A program made the translations under genes and the position numbers. A stretch of 64,000 bases of DNA from Catonia carolina (Eukaryota; Arthropoda; Insecta; Hemiptera; Achilidae): contig JAQMRL010000004.1 of assembly GCA_035578175.1 (NCBI GenBank), positions 40,009,401 to 40,073,400 of the forward strand, given 5' to 3'. The stretch's first letter is position 1. Every line of letters begins with the position of its first letter. The notes below the pieces were generated by a model. The model was not told the origin of the DNA, ran no database searches, and saw only the letters and a program-made list of their open reading frames with translations. Shown one piece after another: positions 11,487 through 22,659 of the stretch.

Positions 11487-11880
11487 TGTTGTTTAGGTCA
11501 TCAGCCGAAAGGCTGGTTTGAACCTATAGAGGCTTTACTAAGCGAAATGTGGAGTGAGGTGGTTTTCCATTGCCTTCCTCACTGAGTGAAAAAGTACGCT
11601 TATCAGCATGCTGAACCCTCTGAAAAGCACATATTTTCCACTCTGTAAATGACACCTTCACTTCATTCACCACAGGGTCTGGCTGTATAATGAAATTCAC
11701 TTTCACAGGAGATAACTCTGATTAGTGTATTTTACACCTCTACCTCTTATATTTTTAAATGATTCAGTCATTTAAGTGGCTGACCATGTTGATAAGAAAG
11801 AGAACTTTTCATTTTAGCCCTGCGACCAACTGATTGAGAATAAATAATTTGATACTCCACCTGACTGTTATGGGCAGAAT
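11487..11880 (-). repeat. Family B SINE-like element
   Basis: Full-length minus copy from TTGTTGTTTAGGTCATCAGC to ACTCCACCTGACTGTTATGG. A 60-codon frame within it is a by-product of the repeat. Confidence 0.88.
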
Positions 11881-12191
11881 AATTATTTTTAATATTAAAT
11901 AAATTATTGATAGTTTCAAATAATAATATCTAATCTCGTACATACATATTTTTAGATCAGAGCCCACTTTTAAGAGTTAAGTGGCTACCATCCCTCGTGT
12001 CTTAAATTATTAACGTAAAAATCAGCTAGAATTGGCTAATTAAATTCTGTGAAGTTAACAAGTAATTGAAACTCAAAAATTAACAATATGCAGGCCTAGC
12101 TTATATTTATCTTTTTTAATCCCTTCAAGAGCTAATTAAAATATAAGAACTCAAATAAGTATTAAAAATATAATCAATTAAAAATATTTCA
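11881..12191. other. AT-rich spacer
   Basis: Nothing recognised. Confidence 0.5.
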
Positions 12192-12300
12192 GCCGCCTTC
12201 GTTGTCCAGGGTTTAAATCACGGCTAGGGTATTGAAATATTACACGTTAAAACCCATCAATTCTGTATTTATGACGGTCATTAATAAATAAAGCATTTGA
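12192..12300 (+). repeat. tRNA-headed SINE fragment
   Basis: Contains a decayed B-box (GGGTTTAAATCACGGCTAGG) and the body AAAACCCATCAATTCTGTA...GGTCATTAATAAATAAAG, matching the 8297-8473 SINE in opposite orientation. The 5' head is lost. Confidence 0.6.
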
Positions 12301-12512
12301 AGCTTGAAATAAAACTAAAAAACAAAAGATTATACTATTAACCCTTCCTGAACAGAATTAAGTTTCATGTCACAGACGCATTTAAAATTATTGGGGTGAA
12401 AATAATTTTTTTTAGAAAAATGTAATTTTCTGGATATAAAACGGTTTTTAAAGCATCATAATTTCATCACATATTTTTTTCTGAACTTTTACTGAATCTT
12501 GTTATAAAAATA

Positions 12513-13440
12513 TCTGGTTTGAAACACGCACAAGACTTTCTCTTGCCAATGAAAATGATGAACAATATAACCTAACATTAAAAAAAAACAAAAAACTAAC
12601 CTCAAAAAACATAACCTTATTTTAATCATGAGTGAATGATGCAAAATGAAAATCAACAGTTCGGCTTAATAATACAGAAAATCACCCTTTCACAATAATT
12701 CAGACTCTGTAGAGAAAAATGCTCTAAATAAAAGTTGTAGATCTTTTAATTTTCTTACAAATCTGTTATGTACTCTTTTGTCGTTAAATGCATACTAAGG
12801 CTGAAATCGTAAAAAATCGATTTTTTACAGATTTTCATGAAAAAAGAAACAGAAAATCACTAATTACCGCTAAACTAAGCGTTGTACAAAAAAAATGTTT
12901 GACATAAAAGTTGTAGGATTTTAAATTCTTTACAACTTTTATTAGGCCTATATACATTTTTGCGCTAAAATGCATATTAAAGCCGCAATCTTAAAACACA
13001 AGTTTTTACGAGAAAACAGGTTTTCCAAAAATTTCAGCTGAAAAGGCACCTACCCTATCTTCTAGACCATAAATAATTTAGTAAATAAAGCGATTTCTAA
13101 AAGAAATCGTAGGACCCGTTTTTGAGAAAATGGCAAAAAAGTGAAAAATTAAACGATTAAACTACTACTTCCGGTTGACCAATTTTGATGAAAATATTCG
13201 TGTTGGGTCTGGTATCTAACATACGTTTGAAGTTTTAGGTTCGTACGATGTTCTTCGGATATTCTGTTCAAAAAAAAAACACACACACACACACACACAG
13301 ACCAATCGCTAAAAACATGTTTTTGGGGGTTCAGGGGGTCTGAAAACGTGTAGATCCGGTGTAAACTCGATTTAAAAAAAATCTACGTGAAAACAATACT
13401 TTCCCTTCTATATATTTATATACGCAAAAAGAAAGTAAAA
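12513..13440 (+). repeat. Family A element, full length
   Basis: Begins TCTGGTTTGAAACACGCACA and ends AAAAAGAAAGTAAAA. It carries the subterminal ACTTTCTCTTGCC, both internal CTAAACTAAGC-type units and a CA run at about 13275-13300. The terminal hairpin is slightly degraded (CTTCTATATATTTATATACG). A lineage I LINE follows directly. Confidence 0.9.
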
Positions 13441-14045
13441 CTCATAACCTGGTTAAGAAGATATCAGTGTCAAGACAAGCCAAGATCAGAAAATATAATA
13501 CCGGGATTTTATCAGTGTTACAATGTGAATCTACGCAAGTGATTGTCTCAGAATGACCGGAAAGGATGGTCAAAACGAAGCAGATAAATTTGAACGATCT
13601 TCCTCAAAACTATGGATTTGAAGACAATAGACGGATAGTACAAGTTACGAGAACAAGAAGAACTGTACAAAAAATTGATCATTAGAAAGATCAGAAAACG
13701 AAGATTAAAATTTTACAGATTTCTGTAGAATTAACTACAGTAAGCAAAATTAATTTTATAGGCCTATAATACGAAACAATAGACTTTGGATGCCAGAAAA
13801 GTGGTTTAAAGAAGTCAGTAAACTGGAATAAACCGAAATAACTTAATGTACCGACCAAAATTTAGATAAATGGTTACTGAATTCAAAGGCTTTTACGACG
13901 AACACAAGTTAAACAGTGGATGGACGGAAGAAAGGAAAAAGCATACAATAAAAGAATTTTGACTGGAAAAAGAGCTTCCATAAATATCCATTGTTATTTA
14001 CATGATCTAAATTTTGGCCATATACAAAGAAAAATACGAATTATT
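13441..14045 (+). pseudogene. Lineage I non-LTR retrotransposon remnant
   Basis: Matches 14885-15610 in the same orientation and the protein-coding copy at 20208-21185. Shared phrases are GACAAGCCAAGATCAGA, TACGCAAGTGATTGTCTCAG, AATGACCGGAAAGG, GTGGTTTAAAGAAGTCAG and AAAGAGCTTCCATAAA. Indels and stops throughout; no RT active site. Short frames at 13920-14240 are artefacts. Confidence 0.65.
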
Positions 14046-14884
14046 ATTGGTACAATATTTTTTGTACATACTCGTAAACTTGCCCGACGTTATCCGCTTA
14101 CGATTTTCCACATTTGAAATAATAGAACAGAATCATTATGGTCGTGGGAATTATCACTCCGCATTAAAAATTATTACTTTAATCAATATGTACGATGAAA
14201 TACTTATTCATCTTGAGAGCACAAAATTTACGACATAAGTATAAACGTTTCATATTATCTACGATTATTTTTGTTCAAATATACCGGTATTTTAGTCTTA
14301 AATATCCGATACCAAATGCAAATGTTCATAATAATTATGAACGATTCGTGAAAACTTCTCTGATGTTTTTAATTGTTTAAAACAATTTGTTATAACACTT
14401 AAAAAATGATTTATTCTACAAGTCTTGTGAGATATTTCATTAAAATTTACGGGTTTTCTTTTAGTATTATTCTGTTATAATTAGTCAACCATCTCACGTG
14501 GTTGATACCGAGAAGGAAAATGAACGTTCATAAGAGGATAACGCGGGAAAGTTTACAAATGAATAATGAACAAAAAATAGTACGCATAATAATTCATATT
14601 TCTATTTGCACAGGGCCAAAATTAAGATCACGTTTACGACAAAGAATAATTTTTAAAAAATACAGAATAACTTTATCAGACTGACTCTTTTGTGTACTGA
14701 TTATTACCAGTAGCTACTAGCTAGATAGTCCATGTTTGAATACTTTTTACCACATTCGCTACTTTTGTACTCAGTTCATATAGTTAGCTAGGTTAATATC
14801 TTTTTCAATTTGTAAACTATATTAAATTTTTCAACACATCTTTATTATTAACGGACATCAATCAAAACTGCCCCGCGTCACTTG
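14046..14884. other. AT-rich stretch, nothing recognised
   Basis: Several 60-75-codon frames overlap here, but all have AT-driven composition (I, N, Y, K rich) without domain signatures. Confidence 0.45.
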
Positions 14885-15610
14885 AAGACACAACACAGAA
14901 AATTGGGAAAGTTTGATAGCTTCAAGTATCTCGGGGAGATAATACAACCAATCACCAGCGAAAAACAACAACAGACGAGGAAAGATGGCCAGTACACTCC
15001 GAGGAACTGATCACTTGAATAAGAAGAAAACACTGTAAAGATAAGCCAAGATTATACTTTATAATAATACTGTGATAAAATCTGAGCGTTTGTACGCAAG
15101 TGAGTGCCTTAGAATGGCCGGAAAGGCTGGTTTAAGAGGAGGAGAGAAATTTGAGAGAAAGATTCTCCGCAAGATAATGGGTTCGAAGACGGACAATATT
15201 CCTTAAGAGGTCGAAAAGAACAGTACAAGGAAAATGAAAGATTAATGGAAACGATTAGAAAAAGGAGACTAAAATTTACGGACCTGTATAGAATGGATGA
15301 CAACCGGTTAGCAAACACTTTTTTAAGATCCTTAAAATGAAGTTTAAAGAAGTCAAAAAGGATATTGAGAAAGCCGAAATAAACCGAGAAAACTTGATAA
15401 ACCAAACCAAATTAAAAAACTAATTAGAACTAAGGGGTTCCTTAAACAAAACATAAAAAGAACACCGAGTGAACAGAAGAAAGGAGAAACGTATACAGTG
15501 AACAAACGTTTAGAATGTGGGCTGCAAAAAGAGCTTCCAGAAACATCTAAAGTCTCACCTCACGTGGTCTAAAATTGGCCCTATACAAGGAAAAAATCTT
15601 CATATTTTTG
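14885..15610 (+). pseudogene. Lineage I non-LTR retrotransposon remnant
   Basis: The start reads FDSFKYLGEIIQ (14925-14945), equivalent to VESFKYLGETIAY in the 20208-21185 copy. Later blocks GAAAGGCTGGTTTAAG, CCGCAAGATAATGGG and AAAGAGCTTCCAGAAACATC correspond to its C-terminal part. Frameshifts and stops are frequent. A 98-codon minus-strand frame at 15109-15405 is its antisense shadow. Confidence 0.75.
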
Positions 15611-16189
15611 TTTATTTATTTAAGGTCACATCAATAATAAATTTATTCGCGTCCAAATATTTATTATTATCAATTTTTACATTATCCAGATATTTTTCAT
15701 GTTTTTATTGAAAGTTCATTAAATGTTCAGTGACACGAGAACTTATAATATTTCCGTTTTAATTATTATCGTATTCCGAAAAAAGTCACTATTTTTTAAT
15801 GTATACATGACTCATTTCATATTTAAAAAAAACCACAGTTTTCTCTTCAATATGAGCGTGAACTCGTAAATATGTTTTTATATCAGTACCAATAAATCTC
15901 AAAAATAAAAAGGTTGTTTTTATAATTAGGTTTAATATAATTAATATATAAATAAGAAGAAGATTAATTTATAGTCTTATTTGTAATACTTATTTGTTAT
16001 TCATGATTAACTAATTAGTGTCGTGTACTCGTATATAAATAAATTTAATTTAGGCCTAACCATCATTGCAGAATGATAACCTTATAGTACTTAAAGCTAT
16101 AGTTATTGACTTACTCTAATACTATATCCTGGAAATTTATCAAGAAGAAATTTTTTATTCATTTATTTACTTTTGCAACTGTGCAAAGA
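15611..16189. other. AT-rich stretch, nothing recognised
   Basis: No supported features. Confidence 0.5.
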
Positions 16190-16300
16190 CAACTAAAAAA
16201 TTATCACAGTGTCTTTTCCTCGAATAGGGTCAATTTTAGACCACGTGAAGTGATTTTAGACATTTCTAGAAGCTCTTTTTGCTGCCTAAATTCTCAACAT
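16190..16300 (-). pseudogene. Lineage I retrotransposon 3' scrap
   Basis: CCACGTGAAGTGATTTTAGA and TAGAAGCTCTTTTTGC are the complement of the 15525-15580 region. The scrap abuts the truncated family A copy that follows. Confidence 0.55.
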
Positions 16301-16939
16301 TCGAAATCTTAAAAAAATCGATTTTTCGCACGTTTTCGTGAGAAAAAAAACAGAAAATTGCTAATTACCGCTAAACTAAGCGTTATACAAAAAATGTTTG
16401 AAATAAAAGTTGTAGGATTTTAAATTGTCTACAACTTTTATTATATAAATTTTTGCGCTACAATGCATATTAAAGCCGGAATCTAAAAAAAAAATAGTTT
16501 ATTTTACGTGAAAACAGCCTCTCCAAGAATTTCAGCAGACATGACGCCTACCCTATTTTGTAAAGCATAAAAAATTTAGTAAACCAGACGATTATAAAAA
16601 AAGTTGTAAAACATGTTTTTGAGAAAATCGCAAAAAAGTGAAAAATGATACGATTAAACTACTACTTCCGGTTGACCGATTTTGATGAAAATGTTCGTGT
16701 CGGGTCCGGTAGTGGTGTTTAACTTAAGTTTCAAGTTTCAAGTTCGTACGATGTTCCGTTTTCAGATATTCTGTTCTCTCTCTCACACACACACACACAG
16801 ACCAATCGCTAAAAACATGTTTGTTGGGGTTCAGGGGGTCTGAAAACGTGTAGATCCGATGAAAACTTGTTTTCGAAAAATCGTCATGAAAACAATACTT
16901 TCCTTCCTATATATTTATATAGGCAAGAGAAAGTAAAAA
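16301..16939 (+). repeat. Family A element, 5'-truncated
   Basis: Starts inside the first internal unit (TCTTAAAAAAATCGATTTTT) and runs intact through the second unit, the TTCCGGTTGACCGATTTT block, a CT/CA microsatellite (about 16776-16798), the terminal hairpin and GAGAAAGTAAAAA. Confidence 0.88.
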
Positions 16940-16984
16940 CTTCACAAATTAATATTGTAACTGGTACATTACCTTTTGTAGCTA

Positions 16985-17050
16985 ATTTTCAATCTTGAAT
17001 TAAACTGGGATTTGAATTCCGGACCTTCTGATGAATTGATAATCGTGTAA
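16985..17050 (-). repeat. tRNA-like SINE scrap
   Basis: TGGGATTTGAATTCCGGACC resembles an inverted B-box arm as in the other SINEs, but no A-box can be found. Weak. Confidence 0.3.
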
Positions 17051-17055
17051 GATTT

Positions 17056-18279
17056 ATAAGTCATTGAAGCGGTCAAAACGAACGTTTTATTTAAATAATA
17101 TAATATGGAAACTATCCATGGTTAAATTTTTAATGGTTGTTAGCCAATATATACGTAGTACCTACAGCAGATATGAAAGGACGCGGTACACTTCAGAAGA
17201 ATATGGTGAAGCAAATACAGGTCAAAATAATATACAATATTGTCTATAAAATAGATTGTTTACACCGTAATAAAATAACAGGAGGTGTATGAATTATCGC
17301 TTTTACAATTAGTTTTACGTAGATATAAAAATTAGATATAAAATAGCTCTAACAGTTCTACCAACTTCTTTTTTTCTCATCTTAAAAAGGTAAAACATGA
17401 AATGTCCGTAAGTTTACTTACGGTCTAATGTCATTGCCCTGAGCTTGTTTTGTTCTATAAATTGGTTCGCTATTACTAAAGGCTTTTATTTTTCCATTTT
17501 TTTATTCATTAAATTTCTTTACCGCGCGTATATATACAACCTGTCATAACTGCTGTTTTAGTAATACATAGGTATTTTATAAACGACAGTTCATGTTCTT
17601 TTATCAAGTATTCATGGTGCTTTTATCTAGGTAATGAGGCAGTTAACCCTTCACCTTGTTTTAAAAGAGGTAGTCAATTTTATCTAATTATGGTAACTTG
17701 CAAAACCGTAACTGTTGTTTTTCTTCGCAGACCCAATAAAAGGTAACATTGCTTTAGAGAATATTTTATCATAAAATCTGATTTGTATCTCTGAAATATT
17801 TAAATTATATTACATTTATATAAAATGAAATTATCTCGCGTTATTAAAAATAACAATTTTTACAAACAAGGAATAGATTTGTACGGACACCTCAACATAA
17901 TCTTTTTAATTTTAGTTAATACTACATTAAAATAACGTAACACGCCTAGGTTCGTTCGAAATCTGAGTATAGTAAATAATAAACATAATTTCTTAAAACT
18001 GATTGTTGTTAAGGTTATAACCCGAAAGGAAGCTTAGTTGGTCTAGATAGCGCTGTCAAGTACGTTGTTATAAATTTTTTTGTACATCTGATCGCGCGTT
18101 TTGAAACTAGTAGTTGTTTTTCGTCTCCATTTCTATTGCGTCATTTCGTTATTGCAAATATAATCATCAAACAAGCCCTGTACGAATTCCAAAATTGACA
18201 CCGAACGTTTCAGACACCGAAATTGATACAGAACGTTTCATAAACAAAACAGCGAGAAGGCCAGCCCTCTGGAATGTAC
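17056..18279. other. AT-rich stretch, nothing recognised
   Basis: No gene or repeat supported; the 61-codon frame at 17064 has no recognisable motif. Confidence 0.45.
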
Positions 18280-18284
18280 AAAGT

Positions 18285-18802
18285 TCAGAATATAAAAACA
18301 GAGAGAAAAAAAATAAAATTTTGGGAACAAGTGCTGGAACTGTTCAGTGAAGATGGCGATTCTATGGGAAAAAAGAAAAATCTAGGTAGTGAATATTTTT
18401 CACTGTTCATACTGGGCGAAATGTCGTCTTCTATCAACTGTAATAAAGCATCAAAGGTTTGTGTGTACATTCGAAAGTTATCGAAGAATTTCGGTTCGTA
18501 TTGTCGTAATTTTGGATACAGTGTTACAAATAAACTGTGCGTTTGTTTATCTCGTAAAACTGGATGCACTCAAAATTGTCTCTGCCTTTGCCTGCGATTT
18601 TGATATCTATTGTAACAGAGCCACAAACAAGCTACCTCTTCAACTTCCATTTTTTTAATGACACGAACTTCCTAGCAATGAACAGCTGCGCTGTGTATCG
18701 TTTTCTTTTGCAATCACGCGTTTTACGCTTGAATGTCTATGCACGTCCGTTTTTACAATCGCGCGATTAACGCGGCGTTAGACGTCTCGTGTGTACGAGC
18801 CT
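18285..18802 (-). pseudogene. PIF/Harbinger-like transposase 5' fragment
   Basis: The minus-strand frame (18569 to 18285) reads LYPKLRQYEPKFFDNFRM and then TFDALLQLIEDDI. This resembles the N-terminal segment of Harbinger nucleases, where an FF.YFRM..xFD.LL pattern precedes the DDE domain. No DDE residues are present. The outer edge (complement of 18778-18802) starts GGCTCGTACACACGAGACG, GC-rich and able to form a CTCGT/ACGAG hairpin, a plausible terminal repeat. No matching second end was found, so the element appears truncated. Two plus-strand frames over the same bases are probably antisense shadows. Confidence 0.45.
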
Positions 18803-19261
18803 GAAGATATACTTTAACAAAATATACTTTATTAAATAATTCTATTCATTAAATGTTACTGCATTTGAAATAAAATAAATACGTTTAATACTCTTGAGCA
18901 ACTACACAAGTATTTACCCAGTTTGAATAAAACATTAAGATAAATATATATCATATTAATAACCCGGAAATAGAAGATGCATTAGGTGGCGCCTTTTATT
19001 AATCATGCGTTATCTACTCCATTTTTATTTTATTTTTCTAGTGGTATGCCTAGATGATTTCAATATTCCAGATCACCTTTGTGTAAAGACTCATAGTTTT
19101 CAACAAGTTTTAATAATAATTCAAATTACTAATAGGGAAAATCTTTTATGATCATGTTGTATTTATTTTAATCGGTTTAAATTAGTCAGAAGTAATGACT
19201 GTTTTAAATTATAATTAATTTTAAACTAGTTTATTTGCAATTTATTTTATTCATTATTAAT
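18803..19261. other. AT-rich stretch, nothing recognised
   Basis: No features supported. Confidence 0.5.
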
Positions 19262-20160
19262 GTCTCTTGTCTATATGAATATATAGAAAGGAAAGTATTA
19301 TAAATTTTTCGATATTAAGTTTTCTCCGGATATACACGTTTTCAGACCCTCTGAACCCAAAAAACGTGTTTTATCAATTGGTCTACGTGTGTGTAAACAA
19401 AATATCTCAATATTCAAACATCGTACGAAGTTGATACTTCAAACTTAAGTTAAGTACAACTAGAGGACCTAACAAGAACATTTTCATCAAAATTGGTTAA
19501 CCGAAAGTAGCACCTAGTTTATTCGCGTATTTTTCACTTTTTTGCGATTTCCTCAAAAACGGCTCCTACGATTTATTTAAAAAATTGCATCATTTTTTAT
19601 GCTCTACATGATAGGGTAGGCACCATGTTTGCTGAAATTTTTGGGGAGGATGTGCTCTCGTAGAAAAAACGGTTGTTCTAAGATTGCGACCTTAATATGT
19701 ATTTTAGGGTAAAAGTGAACAATCAAAATTGTAGCACGTTAAAAACCTACAACTTTTATCCTAAACATTTCTTTGTATAACGCTTAGTTTAGCGGTAATT
19801 TGTGATTTTCTGTTTTTCTTTTCATTAAATTCTGTAAAAAATTGATTTTATATGATTTCAACCTTAGTATGCATCTTACGACAACAGTGTATAATCAAGT
19901 TTACAGGAAATTAAAAGATCTACAACTTTTATTTACAGCATTTTTCTCTATCGAGTCTAGTTTAGCGTTAAATAGTGATTTTCCGCATTATTAAGGCAAA
20001 CTAAGGTAGGTTTTCATTTTGCATCAACTCATGATTAAAATTAGGTTATTTTTTGAGGTTAGATTTATTTTTTATTTCTAATGTTTTATTACGAATGCTA
20101 GGTTATATTGGTAATTGATTGCATTGGGAAGAGAAAGTCGTTAGATTGTTTCGCACCAGA
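19262..20160 (-). repeat. Family A element, near full length
   Basis: Minus copy. The 3' hairpin end is at 19262 (TCTATATGAATATATAGA stem) and the 5' end is at 20160 (complement of TCTGGTGCGAAACAATC). The TG tract is very short (about 19386-19394), unlike other copies. Both internal units are present. Confidence 0.88.
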
Positions 20161-20207
20161 TTTTTTTAAATGTATTTTTTTATTTTTTATGACCACAAAG
20201 GATCACT

Positions 20208-21185
20208 TTAGTCTCTTTGGTTAGCTCTTTTTCTTCGGCAGTTTATTTCCTTTTCATTTCTTTCTTGCCAATACTTTTTCATTTTGTCGGATCTTGCTTT
20301 TCTCAATTCGTCTGAACAAACCTGTTCTTTTCGTTTAATTGTTCTTACTGATAAAATTTTGTTTTTGTCATTAATTGTTTTTTTGTAAACCGGTGTGCGA
20401 TCTTTGACATCAGCAATTGTTAGATTTAATTCTGTTCTGTCTTTTTTGATTTCTTCAAGCCAAGGAATTGTAGCTCCTTCTGTTTTTGCACACATGAATT
20501 TTTCTACAATTTTTCTTAATAATCGGTTTTCTGGAGTTCTGAGGATATGCGAAAAGAAAGAAAGTCTCTTTTTGCGCATTGCATCAGTGATTGGTTCTAT
20601 TTCTTTGTAAATTTGTTCTCTCGGTAAAAGTCTGTGCTGGTTGTCAACTATGTGTTTCTTGTTTATGCAGGTTCTAAGAATCCTTCTTTCTATTTTTCTT
20701 ATTGTTTGTTTTATTCCGTTTCCATCAATACTGAAGAGGGTTTCACTGCCGTACATTGCTTGTGATCTTAGAACTGCTTTGTAGTGTTTAAGTTTTGTGT
20801 GAATGGAAAGACATTTTTTGTTGTAAGTGTTTTTAGTAATTTGCTGTCCTTTGGAAAGTTTAGAAATTCTCTCATTCCATGTTGCCCTCTCATTAAGATT
20901 GTATGCGATTGTTTCTCCAAGATATTTAAAACTCTCTACAATGTCGATAGGATTCCCATTAATATTTATTTTGTTTATACATAACCGGTCGATCATCATA
21001 AATTTCGTTTTTTCGTAAGAAATTTTCAAACCAATCCTTCCTGCAATTTCTTCTAAAGATGTTATCTGTTGTCGTGTTTCTTCAACTTTGTTTGCAAGGA
21101 AAACCAAGTCATCTGCGAAACCAAGGCAGAATTGTAAATTGTGTACTGAATTGTAAAATATGAGAGAGATGTTATAAAATTTCAA
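20208..21185 (-). pseudogene. Lineage I retrotransposon RT C-terminal half
   Basis: An uninterrupted 325-codon frame, the best-preserved lineage I copy. Near its start it carries the RT catalytic box LGFADDLVFLANK, then KISYEKTKFMMI, VESFKYLGE and MYGSETLFS, and ends with a basic tail (KKYWQERNEKE). The upstream palm, the fingers and any endonuclease are missing because the copy is 5'-truncated near 21140, so the annotated Met lies in flanking sequence. The motif order places it among non-LTR elements; RTE affinity is an inference. It cannot be autonomous. Confidence 0.85.
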
Positions 21186-21851
21186 TATATTTTATTGATA
21201 AATTTTATCTCTAACTTGATTCATATTAAATCAACTTTACGTTAACGATATAATAAAAAAGAAACCGTAAACTTTCAAAAATAAGAATTTATTCGCAGTA
21301 AAACCTATTAGTGCAGAAGTAAGATAGATAGATAGATAGATAGATAGACGTCCAAAAATAGATTTTGGACGTCCAGACGGCGGCGTCTTAAATGACACCA
21401 TTTATAAATTGTAAATGAATCATACAATGTTTAGAAAAGCTGCAATTCTTTTTTCTTCTCTAATGCAGTTGTTTGATGAATTTTAAATTGCAACTTCCTT
21501 AATTCTGAGTATAATTGTTTGTATAAATAATAATTATTATCCTGTTCATGGTGCTGCAGAAATGTTGTATTTTGTTGTAGGCCTACTTTGTGTAGTTTAA
21601 GCCTTGAGGTATTCGGAACACAATTTTTACACTTGTGGGTTGAATATTGCATTAAAAGTTCATGAATAATTTTTTAGTATTCATAAATTTTACGAATAAA
21701 ATTACTACTAATAAATTAAAAATTTTTCACGTAATAATTGTTCTATCAGAAACTGTACATTTTATACAATCACGTAATTTGTTTACAATATTTTTCTTTT
21801 TTACTAGTTTCGGACTTATATAGGGCTTAAACAAATAAACCTAGTATTTAT
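21186..21851. other. Spacer with GATA microsatellite and hairpin
   Basis: A (GATA)6-like run at 21323-21348 is followed by a perfect 11-bp inverted repeat, GACGTCCAAAA / TTTTGGACGTC (21347-21357 and 21363-21373), with a 5-nt loop. The remainder is AT-rich with no supported gene. Confidence 0.6.
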
Positions 21852-21992
21852 ACTTTCTCTTGCTTCATATGAATATATAAAAAGGAAAGTATTGTTTTCA
21901 TGTCGATTTTTTTGAAATCCAGTTTTTACCGGATATACAAGTTATCAGACCCCCTGAACCCCAAAAAAATATGTTTTTAGCGATTGGTTGGT

Positions 21993-22023
<31 letters not shown>

Positions 22024-22212
22024 GTGTAAATAAAATATCGCAAGAATGGAATATTGTACGAAGTTGAAACTTGGAACTTAAACTATAAATAAATACTACC
22101 CCCGACCCGACACGAACATTTTCATTGAAATCGTTCACCCAGAAGTAGTAGTTTATTTGTACAATTTTTCGCTCTTTTGGAATTTTCTCAAAAAAAAAAC
22201 GGCCCCTACTTC
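21852..22212 (-). repeat. Family A element, partial
   Basis: Minus copy from ACTTTCTCTTGC through the hairpin, a long TG tract (about 21984-22026) and the CCAGAAGTAGTAGTTTATT block. It breaks off near CGGCCCCTAC. Sequence beyond belongs to another repeat. Confidence 0.85.
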
Positions 22213-22234
22213 AATGTATTTTTAAATGGCATCT

Positions 22235-22640
22235 AAATATTTTTTTAATACCAATAATAATAAATTTTTAAAAATCATTGAGGTATAATTTTTTGTCACT
22301 GTAGTACACAGCATATCCACCGAGTAACCTTCTACTCTTACGAAACTTAGTAAATAAACATGTTGGTTTAAGGATTGAACACCCTTTTTAACCTTTTAGT
22401 GATACATTTTGGAATTCTTAAGGAATAATTTTGTACGTGCACGATTGGTAACACCTCCACAAATTTTCTACCATCTAACTCATCCAGAACTAAGTAGACA
22501 ATAACTAGTGGTTCAAGGGTTGAACACCATTTTCATTCCTTTAGGGGTAAATTTTAAAAATCGTTAAGGGTTAATTTTTGTAGTTGAACTGTATTTAAAA
22601 TATCCATCGAGATTCAGTCATATAGATTTTCTGGAACTTT
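22235..22640 (+). repeat. Diverged tandem repeat block
   Basis: Three loosely similar units. Each carries a form of GGTTYAAGGRTTGAACACC followed by a CTTTTAGGGGTAAATTTT-like phrase, AAAATCGTTAAGG and AATTTTTGTA...ATATCCACCGAG. The clearest units are at 22365-22445 and 22505-22612, with a partial one at 22250-22330. The block lies between convergent family A pieces. Confidence 0.5.
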
Positions 22641-22659
22641 ATGAACGGAAAACATTCCG

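Noticed and set aside
21323..21348. CRISPR-like or telomeric repeat
   Set aside because: It is a simple GATA microsatellite; no regularly spaced repeats with unique spacers or telomere motif arrays occur in the window.
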